Assembly: GCA_037974335.1 (NCBI GenBank)
Contig: CM075760.1
Span: 41,420,103-41,484,102 of the forward strand
From: Prionace glauca
Taxonomy: Eukaryota; Chordata; Chondrichthyes; Carcharhiniformes; Carcharhinidae
Direction of reading: 5' to 3'
DNA length: 64,000 nucleotides
The position numbers and the translations under genes are program-made. Positions 42,731-52,717 of the stretch are shown here, in pieces. A model generated the notes under the pieces. That model was not told the origin of the DNA, made no database searches, and was given only the letters and a program-made list of their open reading frames with translations. How positions within the stretch are numbered: position 1 is the first letter of the stretch; each line of letters opens with the position of its first letter.

Positions 42731-43800
42731 ACTTAAATACTGAACTTCTGATCTAACCAATGACAGAAATCGGCCAGCGCCAGCTATGTCTACAAACACA
42801 CAATGGTGTTACAGTGAGAGCAGCAAAAGGAGCTGAGGCCGGGGTCACCGCAGACTCAAAGCTGATGGAAGTGCGGAGTTCTCAGCGGTAGTCGCAGGTG
42901 ATGGAGAGGAAACAGCGACAGCTGAACCTGCAGCAGTCTGTGACTATCCTGTATCTGCTTACTGCTCAAGTGACTGAGAAAGAAATAGTGACTGAAGGGT
43001 GCGAATGGATCAGAAACAATTTCCCCTCCCTGCGGCTCCATGGAAGATCTTTCCCATTTGCTCTTTTCACCCCGTATTCCACGTTTTGTTTTCCGTTCTG
43101 AAGGTCTGGCAATGCCTTTTTGAAATTTAGTATTGAATGTTCTTCCCTTATAGTTTGCGGTGTTTTACTCCAGATGGTAACAAATATCAATGCAATAAAT
43201 AATATTTATCTATCGCTGTCCACTGTTCTGTGAAAGTGGGATAAATGTTTGTTTATTTATCAAACAGTTACATCGCAGTCTTTGTTCATTGAAATTAAAG
43301 ATATTTCAATGTCTGGGCCTCCATCTCTTCATTAAAGTTCCCGTAACTTACCCGGAATAATGCTGTGTATAGATAGGTACAGCAAGCTTTCAAATATGGA
43401 GTGGCTGTCCCTTAAAATCACTGACTGTCCTTCCAGAGCCTTCACCGCCGATAGATTCTGGAGACTCAGTGTGCGTCACTCGGCCCTGCAGCCAAAGGTA
43501 GAATGTATCATAGACTGGAATGGGGTTTATCTCAAGAAATAGACAAAGATCCTTCGAATATTGATTCACCGAATAGCATGATGATTTCAATCTGGAAGCA
43601 CCATGGAACACGTGCTCCCCGGGTGACATTTCCACAGAAAATAGTCGAATTTAAGTGTTCTTCTCTTTTGATATTAAAGAGTAACTCCAAATCGGGAAGA
43701 GGTCTCACTGATCGGGTGATTATGGTGCGTATCCAAGGGAGAGATTGATTAAAGTCCCAGCTCCCTTCACAGGCTGTACGCGTTGCGGGTGATCGCGACA
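42731..43800. other. No gene recognised
   Basis: A frame at 42898 begins with a leader-like hydrophobic stretch (QQSVTILYLLTAQ) before a possible GT. No V exon follows, so I do not call it. Confidence 0.3.
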
Positions 43801-43839
43801 GGTTTTTGTACGGCCCTGTACGGTCTTTGCTACACTGTG
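43801..43839 (-). other. 23-RSS of V gene 9
   Basis: Heptamer CACAGTG (43833-43839), 23-bp spacer, nonamer ACAAAAACC (43801-43809); all consensus. Confidence 0.97.
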
Positions 43840-44337
43840 CCTCCATTGCACAGAAATAGGTGGCAGTGTCTGTCAGTCGAGTTTCACTAACATTCAGAAC
43901 GCTGTGTTTCTGTGAGAAACTGTATCGAGCCGTGATCCTGCCCTGATCGCTGGTACCACTCACCAGGTGCTGCAGGGTTCTGTCTGGATTTTGTCTGTAC
44001 CATCGCAGGATCTGTACAGCTGCTGTGGTTGAACAGTTGAACGATGCAGTGTCTCCCTCGGTAACAACCACTGACTCCGGAGACTGTGATAGCTCTTCAC
44101 TGCCAGCGGCATCTGCAATTGTACATTTGCAGTAATAACACAACGTACTATAATGCAGCACAATAAAGTACAATCGTAAGCACAATTCGAGATAATACAA
44201 TAAAGCTGAGTACAATTTAACAGAACCTAACATTGCTGAGGTGTGAAACATTCCTGTCAGAAATAGTGACCACACTTACACCGAGGGAATAGTAAGAAAT
44301 CCAGGAAAATAATCATCAAAGTGAAGCTCAGAAGCAT
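43840..44337 (-). CDS. TCR V gene 9 (TRAV-like, short V), intact
   Basis: The leader exon at 44280-44337 encodes MLLSFTLMIIFLDFLLFPR and ends at a perfect GTAAGT donor in phase 1. The intron is 44279-44113, with acceptor ACAATTGCAG. The V exon at 43840-44112 encodes GSEELSQSPESVVVTEGD, first Cys in SFNCSTT, LRWYRQNPD, then LTDTATYFCAMEA. The short CDR1 and CDR2 resemble mammalian TRAV genes such as TRAV20/22 in style. A tandemly repeated CRE array lies 125-430 bp upstream of the ATG. Confidence 0.93.
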
Positions 44338-44462
44338 GCTGGATTCTATCGACTTATGTGACGCAGCTGTCAGCAGATCCCAGGCTGAGAGAAGCTCTTG
44401 GGAAAGTAATGCTATTGGATATCAAACCGAGCCCCAAACCAGTACCACTGTAGCTGTTAGAA

Positions 44463-44770
44463 CCTGGTCGCTGGCACTTGTGATCACAAAGTGAAGAAGT
44501 GAGGGAGCTCAGCGTTTATAGCTTGGGGGAGGAGAATGGGCATGCACAGAGCATCCGGTATTGTGACGTCACAGCATCCGGCATTCTGACGTCAGAACAT
44601 TATAACGTCACAGAATCCCTACAGTGGTCGCTGGGTCCTGTGAGCGCAAAGTGAATCAGTGAAGGAGCTTCGGTAATGATAGTGTGGGGGAGGTGAGTGC
44701 GCATGCGACAGAACGTCCGGCATTCTGACGTCAGAGCATTATAACGTCATAGAATCCCTACAGTGCAGAA
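44463..44770 (-). promoter_or_regulatory. Tandem CRE-rich promoter repeat upstream of V gene 9
   Basis: Two related units (about 44463-44630 and 44631-44770) each carry GGTCGCTGG, AGTGAGGGAGCT or AGTGAAGGAGCT, GGGGGAGG, ATCCGG/GTCCGG, TTCTGACGTCAGA and ATTATAACGTCA. Unit 1 also has a full GTGACGTCAC (44563-44572). In all there are three TGACGTCA palindromes (44565-44572, 44587-44594, 44726-44733) and two AACGTCA half sites. It fits an amplified ATF/CREB-binding V promoter. Confidence 0.75.
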
Positions 44771-44869
44771 TGAGATTCGGCCACTGAATCTGCAGCGACC
44801 ACAGTCCCACCCAGACCCTCTCCCCCTAACCTCATACATTTACCCCGCGAATCCCCCTGACACGAGGGA

Positions 44870-46470
44870 GCAATTCAGCAGAGAACACAGCAGCTAATTC
44901 AGACTCAGCGTGTCATTTCCATCAGTAATATTGTAGTGTTCGGTAATTGTGATTGGTGAACAGATATCAAACAGGACATTCCTCCTGCTCTTCTTGGAAA
45001 CAGTGACCATGTGATGTGTCACCTCCAGCTGAGAAGGAACACGGTGTCCTCGATTGAACAGGTCACCGAGAGGCTGACAGCTCTGACGGTGCAGCATTCA
45101 CTGAGCACTGCGCTGTTTCCTCGGGAAGTTGCCGGATTCTTATTCCTGCCAGACTGCCCTGTGTCCTCTGGCGCGGAAAGAATCTCTGAACCGACTGGAG
45201 ACAGAATCCGGGAAATCCTAGGCGACCACTCATTTACCCAATCCAGGAAAGAATCGGATTTAAATTTAAAAAAATGAAAATTAAATTAACTTTACTGGGC
45301 CCGTGGAAACATGAGGACAATGAATTTAATCTTTAGAAAGATATTTCAGTCGAAATCGGAAAGAAAGAATTTATTAATATTAATTTATTAATTTATTGAT
45401 GCCTTTTACAGCATTCAGATGTCCGAAAGTACTTTCTAACCCAAAGAAGCTCATTTCCAGTGTTGTCACTGTGGTGATGTTAAAAACTTTATTAACACAG
45501 AAAACAGTGGGAATGTTTAATTCTGTGTCAGACAGGGTTGCCACAGGAACCCTGGGATAAAGAGATTGAGGAGTCCAGGTATTTTCCAGTTATTTTGAAC
45601 TCACTCTCACACACACATGTACACGCACACACTCCCCCTCTGTCTCTCAATTTATGATTCATTGAGGAACCACTTCGATTAGAAACATTGTGCTGAACGT
45701 CTTATTCAGATTACTCAGTGACATTGAAATGCAATTATTTCTATAGTTCATTCGTTAAGTCTCCCTTCTCATCCTCCTGGTGCACACACTGAGGTTGCAC
45801 TGGTTGACCAGAGACTTATAATAGATTGGAGCTTGATTACACCAGACAAATTCCTGCTGTGGTTTCCATTAACCCGTGCAAGATCGGTGACCTTTGAACT
45901 CACCGACTCTTACTACCTGTCATTGGGCGTATTGTAAAAAAATTCCAAGCTGATAATCCACTTGTGTGACTGGCCCGGAAATACTGCTTCTGTAGTCATA
46001 AAACACCGAAGTGGGGTTGGATCCCAGACCTTGTGGTCCAGAAGACCTGTTTCTAAGCCTGAGCGTCTGAAATTCACATATAGACCCTTCTCCTAAACAC
46101 TCTGTGGTTTGTGGTGTGAAGATATTTCCTGTAACTCCAGTTGTCACCTGTGACAAGGTGAACTCACTGTTCTCCACCTTTTAGTGAAAGATGAGGTCTT
46201 GGGATCTCATCTGTGAAAAAGCCACTCTCAATGTTGTTAACATTGCTGCGTGATAGTGCGGGAATTTTGTGTAGCAGATTATTGTAGGTTTTATTACTTT
46301 AATGATACTGCGACTGCCTCTGATGTCTTTCTCATTATTTTGAATTTGTTGCATTTGATGTTTAGTATTGATACCAGAGCATTTGTGTCGTTTCCTGTTC
46401 AGGCGAGTAGACGGATGAATCTTGCTTTAATATGCTCACAAATCCACGACTGATAAGTCTGACAAATATA
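44870..46470 (+). repeat. Segmental duplication A, copy 1 (orphan of a V gene)
   Basis: This matches 49630-51185 along its length. Landmarks are CAGTAATATTGTAGT, GGAAACAGTGACCATGTGAT, GTGGAAACATGAGGACAATG, CTCATTTCCAGTGT, AAACTTTATTAACACAGAAA and AGCATTTGTGTCGTTTCC. In copy 2 the block directly follows V gene 12; here no V gene precedes it in the same orientation. No supported gene is inside. Confidence 0.85.
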
Positions 46471-46927
46471 CCAACGGAACAATGGTTTCATGGTCATCAG
46501 TAAATTCTGAATTCCGGGCCTCTTGAACATTAACTGAGTTACTGGATTAATCGTCTCGCGATAATACCACAAGGCCATTCTCTCTTTATTTATGATATCA
46601 CCTGATTTTGACTCTGTCTATTATACTCGGTTCTTTTCAATATTGATCTCTGTTTCAACACTTTCCTCATCTTCTGTCCACTCCGTCTACGATGACTTAA
46701 ATTTCCTCTGTCCTGTTTTCCAATCACTCAGTCTAGTTTACATGCTCCCTCTTTCCTCTTCACCATTTCTGTTTTCAACTCTCTTCATTTCTGACAGAAT
46801 TTTAATAATTAGAGTTTATATTTTGTTTTCAGTTGCGTTCATTTCCTTTTTTGACTATTTTTAAATAATCCCATCACTCACTCTGCCGACATTGCAGACA
46901 CACAGAGTGGATCTCACAGTCGATGGA

Positions 46928-46965
46928 GGTTTTTGTATGGGACCCCCCGTGTTTGTTACACTGTG
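46928..46965 (-). other. RSS of V gene 10, 22-bp spacer
   Basis: Heptamer CACAGTG (46959-46965), 22-bp spacer containing six G, nonamer ACAAAAACC (46928-46936). The duplicate at 55235-55272 has the same 22-bp spacer. Confidence 0.93.
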
Positions 46966-47298
46966 GCTCACGGCACAGAGATAGGTGGCGGTGTCTGTAA
47001 CTCTGGCATCTCTCACAGTCAGGGCACTGAATTTGGAGCCTCCCCCGATTGAGGCAGTGATCCTCCCGCTTTGATCGGTTTCTCTTCTGGCCGTCACCAA
47101 ATGCTGGGGTGGCTGATTCGGGGACTGTCTGTACCAAGACAAGCTGGTAAACACAGTGGTGGTGGTGCAGTTGATGGATATGGTTTCCTCTTCGCTGACA
47201 ACCTCCCACCGAGGGAGCTGCATCACCTCATCTGCTCCAGTCACTCCCGTGAAGATCAGAGTGAAAAGCAGCAAAGAGAATCTGTAAATTCGGAACAT
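46966..47298 (-). CDS. TCR V gene 10 (TRAV-like), intact and intronless
   Basis: One continuous frame contains both a signal peptide (MFRIYRFSLLLFTLIFTG then VTG) and the V domain: ADEVMQLPRWEVVSEEET, first Cys in SINCTTTT, LSWYRQSPNQ, RVTDTATYLCAVSH. In the other intact V genes with a leader intron, it splits a codon close to the position of TG/VTG here, so the intron appears precisely lost. The RSS is kept, which separates this from an expressed, joined copy. The duplicate at 55273-55605 is nearly identical. The framework resembles mammalian TRAV20/22-like genes. Confidence 0.93.
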
Positions 47299-47797
47299 TT
47301 TTCAGATCATATGAAATTCCTGCTCAAGCAATTGTCCAAGGAGTTCAGTTTAGAATTAGGATATGTGTATAATATTCACACGAAATAACAAGGAGCCAAA
47401 AACCCGCTCCAGTTGTAAATGTGGCGTCTCTCTGTCGAGCTGATGAAAGAGGCTGAGACTCGAGCTTTATCCGCTCACGGATGTCGATTCTACTGGAATC
47501 AGAGATGGAGAATTGAAACCGGAATAAATAAACCCCATCGGCAACCCCATGTTTCCGGTTACAAATCTTGTCCCACGTGTCTAACTAGGAAACCATTCTC
47601 CCTATCAGAACATTGACTGAACCCAGCTCAGGGTGAATCCATTCACTGGCTGCCGGCTCACCAGCTACTAACCCCACAGCACCACCACGGACACAGGGAA
47701 ATGCAGTGAGAGCATCCCGAGGCAAAATATACAGGGTGAAGTTTGAAACGGATGTTTTCAAATATCCAATTCCCCTTTTGCAGAGTAGACAAAAAAA

Positions 47798-48035
47798 ATG
47801 CTCAAAATTTGGGCTGTTTGGATACATTCATAACAAGTAATTGTGAACCAATCACATTTCATATTTACTTTAGTTTTACAGACGTGATTCAAAATGAAAT
47901 TGTAAGTATTCCGACGGTCTGATTTATTTCTGTTTGAACAGGTTTTTCAGATCTGAATCATGGAGATTCTGTCACTCAGTCGCTATCCTCAGAATTAAAG
48001 ACTGAAGAAGAATATCTCAGGCCATTCATTATCCC
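47798..48035 (+). pseudogene. TCR V pseudogene 11, truncated
   Basis: A leader-like ATG at 47798 (MLKIWAVW) meets a stop after a one-base loss compared with the sister at 56104. The V exon after GTTTTTCAG (about 47950) keeps only LNHGDSVTQSLSSELKTEEE before homology ends near 48035. Both Cys and the RSS are missing. It belongs to the V gene 4 subfamily. Confidence 0.82.
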
Positions 48036-48254
48036 ATCGCTTCCTATGAGGTAGGTGTTTCAACTAAAAATTCAGTCCCCCGCTATAGCTGCTATCCCAA
48101 GCATGATTAATAACAAACTGCTTGTCATGTTGTTGTAAGGATGGATACTGTCATTCTTCATGTCACAACAGAGTCAATATATAGGGGATTGGTGGGTTCC
48201 TGAATTAATTGTTGAAGAGGAAAGTAATCCCCTGTGTCGTGTGATGATCAACTT

Positions 48255-48395
48255 CATTTTGTTCCTTTCTTCTCTCCACCTGTGGGGTGAATTGGAGGTA
48301 AAGGACCTATGAGATCATTGGTTGAACTAACGAACAAAGGAGCTTGAAGCCGATTGGGTGTCATATGATGACGTTTTAAGTATTGAACCAATCCA
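48255..48395 (+). promoter_or_regulatory. Putative V promoter of V gene 12
   Basis: GATGACGTTTT (about 48367-48377) and a CCAAT box (about 48387-48392) lie about 100-130 bp before the leader ATG. The same pair, with GATGACATTT, lies before V gene 1. The 5' part is repeated at 42225-42350. Confidence 0.55.
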
Positions 48396-48493
48396 TAGGG
48401 GCCTGGCTATGACTCAAACTCTTTCAACCCTTGAATGAAACAATTACATCTTCCACCCGCTCTGGTCAAATCCTCCTCGAGCTCTCTACAAAC

Positions 48494-49374
48494 ATGTCTC
48501 CTGTCAGTCGGTATTTCGTCCTCACAGCGGCAGTTCTGTTAACTGGTAATTTCACAAGATGCTCAAGTCTATGCTATACATCATTACCACACACGATATT
48601 CTGTCAGCTAGTTCGTTCAGTGCAAGGGGAGCGGGGTCGGTGATGAGGGAATGGATTGATCTCAACATCCAGAAGTTATCTGGATTTCTCTGGTCTCACC
48701 ACTGAACACTGTTGGGATTGAGCACATTTCGCCGAGGGATTGATAAAGAATGAGTTGGGCTCAGATTCCAGTTCCTCTGATACCAAGAATCACTTAAGCA
48801 AACATCACATTTCAAAAAGACCGTGAGCAGTTTCCAGTTACTGGGACTGAAGTCGTGGAACTGATCCCGTTAGAAAGAACAATGTTTATCGTGGACGTTT
48901 TATTTAATCGCCACAAAAACATCCCAATCCAACCGCTGAACTGTGAGAAATATCTTTCTGTTTTGCTCTCTGATTTCTCTCTCAGATTATTTTTTCCAGA
49001 TAATGGGCAAATTATGGGGAAACGGAGTCAAGTCACAATATTAATTTAGTATTCCTTTGGACTCTTATAGGATATTCCCGAGGAGATTCCGTTTCACAGA
49101 CAGCGGCTGCAGTCACCGTCACTGAAGGAGATGATGTTAGGTTGCTCTGTAATTACTCAAGTACAAGCAGCAACCTTTATCTATTCTGGTACCGTCAGTA
49201 TCCCAGCGGATCCGTGGAGTATCTTCTGCACACAAATAAACACATCGGGAACATAGGGAGATCCAAAAAGGACCGTTTTTCAGCGGAACTCAATGATACA
49301 ACTCGCACGGTCCCGCTGAAAGTGTCTAAAACAGAGCTGACAGACTCCGGGGTATATTACTGCGCACTGAGACC
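48494..49374 (+). CDS. TCR V gene 12 (TRAV/TRDV type), intact
   Basis: The leader exon at 48494-48545 encodes MSPVSRYFVLTAAVLLTG and ends at GTAATT in phase 1. The intron is 48546-49070, with acceptor ACTCTTATAG. The V exon at 49071-49374 encodes RGDSVSQTAAAVTVTEGDDV, first Cys in LLCNYSST, LFWYRQYPSG, and TDSGVYYCALRP. All landmarks and the frame are intact. It is the paralogue of V gene 1 in the opposite orientation: the FR3 end, RSS and spacer are nearly identical, while CDR1 and CDR2 differ. Confidence 0.95.
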
Positions 49375-49413
49375 CACAGAGACTCAGAGCTGGGCTGAAC
49401 CTGTACAAAAACT
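49375..49413 (+). other. 23-RSS of V gene 12
   Basis: Heptamer CACAGAG (49375-49381), 23-bp spacer, nonamer ACAAAAACT (49405-49413). It shares nearly the whole spacer with the RSS of V gene 1. Confidence 0.95.
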
Positions 49414-49629
49414 GTCAGAGCTTCGCTCAACATAACAGATCGTTAGGCAAACATTATGATCAGAGTGAGTCTGAAACGGAACCTGAAATCATGTTGTTAC
49501 CTCAAACTTTTAATTCTAATATATATGTGTAATATTAATAAGTACATTGACAAACTACAACAATGGGGGCAGCTGAGAGAATGAACATTTGACTATTTAT
49601 AGAGTTTGATGCCTCAAAGTGTTTCCCTG

Positions 49630-51185
49630 TCACTGTGGAAAACACAGCAGCCAATTTGGACTTAGTGTGTCATTTCATTCAGTAATATTGTAGTCTTCTA
49701 TCTGTTTCAGTAAAGGTGATTGGTGAACAGATATCAAAAAGGACATTCCTCCTGCTCTTCTTGGAAACAGTGACCATGTGATGCATCCCCCCAGCTGAGA
49801 GGGAACACGGTGCCCTCGATTGAACAGGTCACCGAGAGGCTGGTAGTTCTGACGGTGCAGCATTCACTGAGCACTGCGCTGTCTCCTCGGTAAGTTCCCG
49901 GATTCTTATTCCTGTCGGAATGCCTGTGTCCTCTGGAGGGGAAATCTGAATATCTGAACCGACTGGAGACAGAATCCGGGAAATCATAGGCGGTGGTGAC
50001 CACTTATTAACCCAAACCGGGAAAGAAACGGATTAAAACAAAAAAAAGAAATTAAAAATAAACTTTTCTGGCCCGTGGAAACATAAGGACAATGAATTTA
50101 ATCTCTAGAAAGAAATTTCAGTCGAAAACAGAAAGAAATATGTTTATATCGCCTTTTACAGACTTCAGATGTCGGAAAGCCCTTTCACACCCAAGCAAAC
50201 TCATTTCCAGTGTCGCCACTGCGGTGATGTTAGAAACTTTATTAGCACGGAAAACAGTGGGAATGTTTAATTCTCAGTCAGACAGGGTTGTCTCACTGAC
50301 CCAGAAATAAAGATATCGCGGAGTCCAGGTGTTTAAGGTTACTTTGAACTCTCTCTCACACATAAGCACACACATGCACACACACACATGCACACACACA
50401 CTCTCTCTCTCTCTGTCTTTCTTTATGATTCATTGAGGAACTACAATGATTAGATACATTGTGCCAAACGTTGTATTCAGATTACTGAGTGACACTGAAA
50501 TGCAATTATTTCTAGCTCGCTAAGTTTCCTGTGCCTCCCTCCTCACTGTCCCAGGGCATACCTTGAGATACTTCTGGTTGACCAGATTTAAAATAAATTG
50601 ATGAATGATTACGCCAAAGTCCTGCAGTGGTTTCCACTAACTCGTGAAATATCAGTGACCTTTGAACTCACTAGCTCTTACTGCCTGCCATTAGATATAT
50701 TGGGAAAAAATGCAAGCTATAATCCACTTGTATTACTGGAGCGGAACACTGCTTCTGTAGTCATAAAGCACGGAAATGTTCCGGAGATTCTGACATTCAC
50801 ATAAACACCCTTGCACTAAACACACTATGGTTTGTGATGTGAAGACTCACGGATGTTTCCTGTAACTCCAGCTGTCACCTGTGAGAAATTGAACTCACAG
50901 TTCTGCAAGTTTTAGCGAAAGATGAGGTCTTGGGGCCACATCTGTCAAACAGCGACTCTCAATGTTGTTAACACTGTTTCACAGTGTAGCCGTTTATTGT
51001 GTGTTTTATTACTTTGATGAAACTACTACTGCATCTGATGTCTTTGTCATCATTTTGATATTGTTACATTTGACATTTAGATTTGATATCAGAGCATTTG
51101 TCCCCTTTCCGGACGCGTCTGCGCCAATAGAACAGTTCCTGTTCTGTTGATTAGATGGATGAATTTTGCTTTAATAAACTCATAA
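49630..51185 (+). repeat. Segmental duplication A, copy 2
   Basis: This is the counterpart of 44870-46470. It contains a CA/CT microsatellite (about 50360-50420) where copy 1 has a shorter CA tract. I see no gene. Confidence 0.85.
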
Positions 51186-51463
51186 ATCCAGAACTGATAA
51201 GTCTGCACTGTTCATTTCGAAAGAACGGACACTCGCTAATAATCAAAAACGTATGCCAACGAAATTTAAATAAGACAATATATCAAGGAGTGTTTTTTTA
51301 TGTTTCTACTGAGGGTTAATCTGCAAGTTTTGTTGTGATAGACAATAAACATGTTTAATTCCATTATGTTAATCGCAAGCAGAAAGTTTTATTTCGATAT
51401 TGCTTACATCATGCTCACATCTGAGGCATTTTGGCGTTGTGTCCACAGTCCCCATATCGAGCG

Positions 51464-51783
51464 AGTTATTGTACAGGCTCCTGATCTCTCTGTTTCACCG
51501 TGTCTCACTGCACTGTAATACACCGCAGAGTCTGGCAGCTCAACCTTCTGTACAGTGAGAGTAGTGGAGCCTTTCTCACGGTCCACAGATACTTTAAACT
51601 TGCCTTCAGCTTTTACATCTCTGAATGTGGAAACGAGATACTCTGGAGCTTGATCGGTGAGCTGTCGGTACCAGAATACAAAGTCATTTGCAGTGACAGT
51701 GACATTGTGATGAAGAGAGATAGTCTGTCCTTGCGTTGCCAAATACATTGATATCTGAGACGTCTCCGACTTACAAGGAACAG
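51464..51783 (-). pseudogene. TCR V segment 13, open frame but both Cys missing
   Basis: The V exon at 51503-51783 (acceptor TTTTGACAG) has an uninterrupted frame: SQISMYLATQGQTISLHH, FVFWYRQLTDQAPEYLVS, KFKVSVDREKGSTTLTVQ, then LPDSAVYYSAVRH. His stands at the first Cys and Ser (AGT) at the second, so the disulfide of the Ig fold cannot form. The RSS is near consensus: CACGGTG, 23 bp, ACAATAACT. I could not find a clear leader exon upstream. It is most likely a pseudogene, although the paired Cys loss with an open frame is notable. Confidence 0.82.
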
Positions 51784-52272
51784 CTGTCAAAACAAGAATA
51801 CAATCAGTATAAGGACATATGTAGAGGGATAATTAAATAAAGTCCCTGTGTATATAGACAGAATTAACTTATCTATGCGTCTATCTTTCTGCCTGTCCGT
51901 GTCTCTATCATTTATCTACGTACTATCGACATTTCCGTCTTCCTATATCCTTGTTTAGGATTTTCTCCCGCATATCTATCTGCCTAGATATCTGAAAAGC
52001 AGTTATTTTTTTTCCTGTCTGTATTTTAATTTGTGTGTGTAACAAAGAAACAGTAGAGATAACTGAATACGTTCCGACACATTGCATCTGTAATGACAAT
52101 TATTGGATATTGTAGCTCTATCCAATTGAAGATTAAAGGTGGGAAATCGCAGCTTCTAATATCTCTGGCATTTCTAGTAACCCTGGTTTAGAGAAAATTT
52201 CACAATGCTGTGTATACAGGACAGAGAAAAAGATGTTCTCCAGCCGGATCCGCGCTCTCTCTCTCTCTCTGT

Positions 52273-52717
52273 CACTGTGTTTGCTTCACAAAGTGATACA
52301 TTCCGGAGCCCTGGACCTCGGTGTCATCGAAAGAGATGGTGTTGGAATTTCTTTACAGTGTCAGTTGGAAATACTGTGCAACGTCCTTTGGTCACATTCC
52401 CATCGTAAATGGAGGCGATAAATATCGGAGCCCCTGTCAGTGTTTGTCTGTACCGGGCTACAGAGTCGCCTGTAGAAATGGAGAGTCGACAGCTACGTTC
52501 AACCCGCTCGCCTTTCCGAGAAACAGACTGCTCATGTTGAGAGCTCTGACCCTGACACTGACTGACTATGGACAAAAAAAGATCACACACAAACTACAGG
52601 GTATGAAGAGATTGTTAAAAACAACATATCTGATTAGAAAAAAAAAAACAACTCACACAATAGCAGCAGGGTCAGAGTTTCAATACGGAACAAGTACTTG
52701 CAGGGATTTCGCTTCAT
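52273..52717 (-). pseudogene. TCR V pseudogene 14
   Basis: The leader exon (ATG at 52717, ending at about 52655 before GTGAGT) encodes KYLFRIETLTLLLL-like sequence. The V exon encodes SRKGERVERSCRLSISTGDS, then VARYRQTLTGAPIFI, where Arg (CGG) replaces the core Trp. Near the 3' end there is a frame change, and the second Cys is lost before CACAGTG at 52273-52279. The RSS spacer has been overrun by a GA microsatellite. The CDR/FR style (GDSVA.YRQTPTGAP) differs from the other V genes here and is closer to gamma/delta-type V. Confidence 0.78.

Larger units (their letters stand above)
46500..48040. repeat. Segmental duplication B, copy 1
   Basis: This matches 54830-56330 with high identity: GAACATTAACTGAGTTACTGG, TCTTTATTTATGATA, an intronless minus-strand V gene, the shared 5' flank, and the start of a plus-strand V pseudogene. 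The copies diverge after about 48035. Confidence 0.9.

Noticed and set aside
42898-43101. Possible V leader exon (hydrophobic stretch before a GT)
   Set aside because: No V exon, acceptor or RSS follows within 1 kb in the same orientation.
44894-45277. Possible small protein conserved in the three V-downstream modules
   Set aside because: Frames are open only in part of the copies, start codons are not shared on either strand, and no domain is recognised. Conservation is explained by recent duplication.
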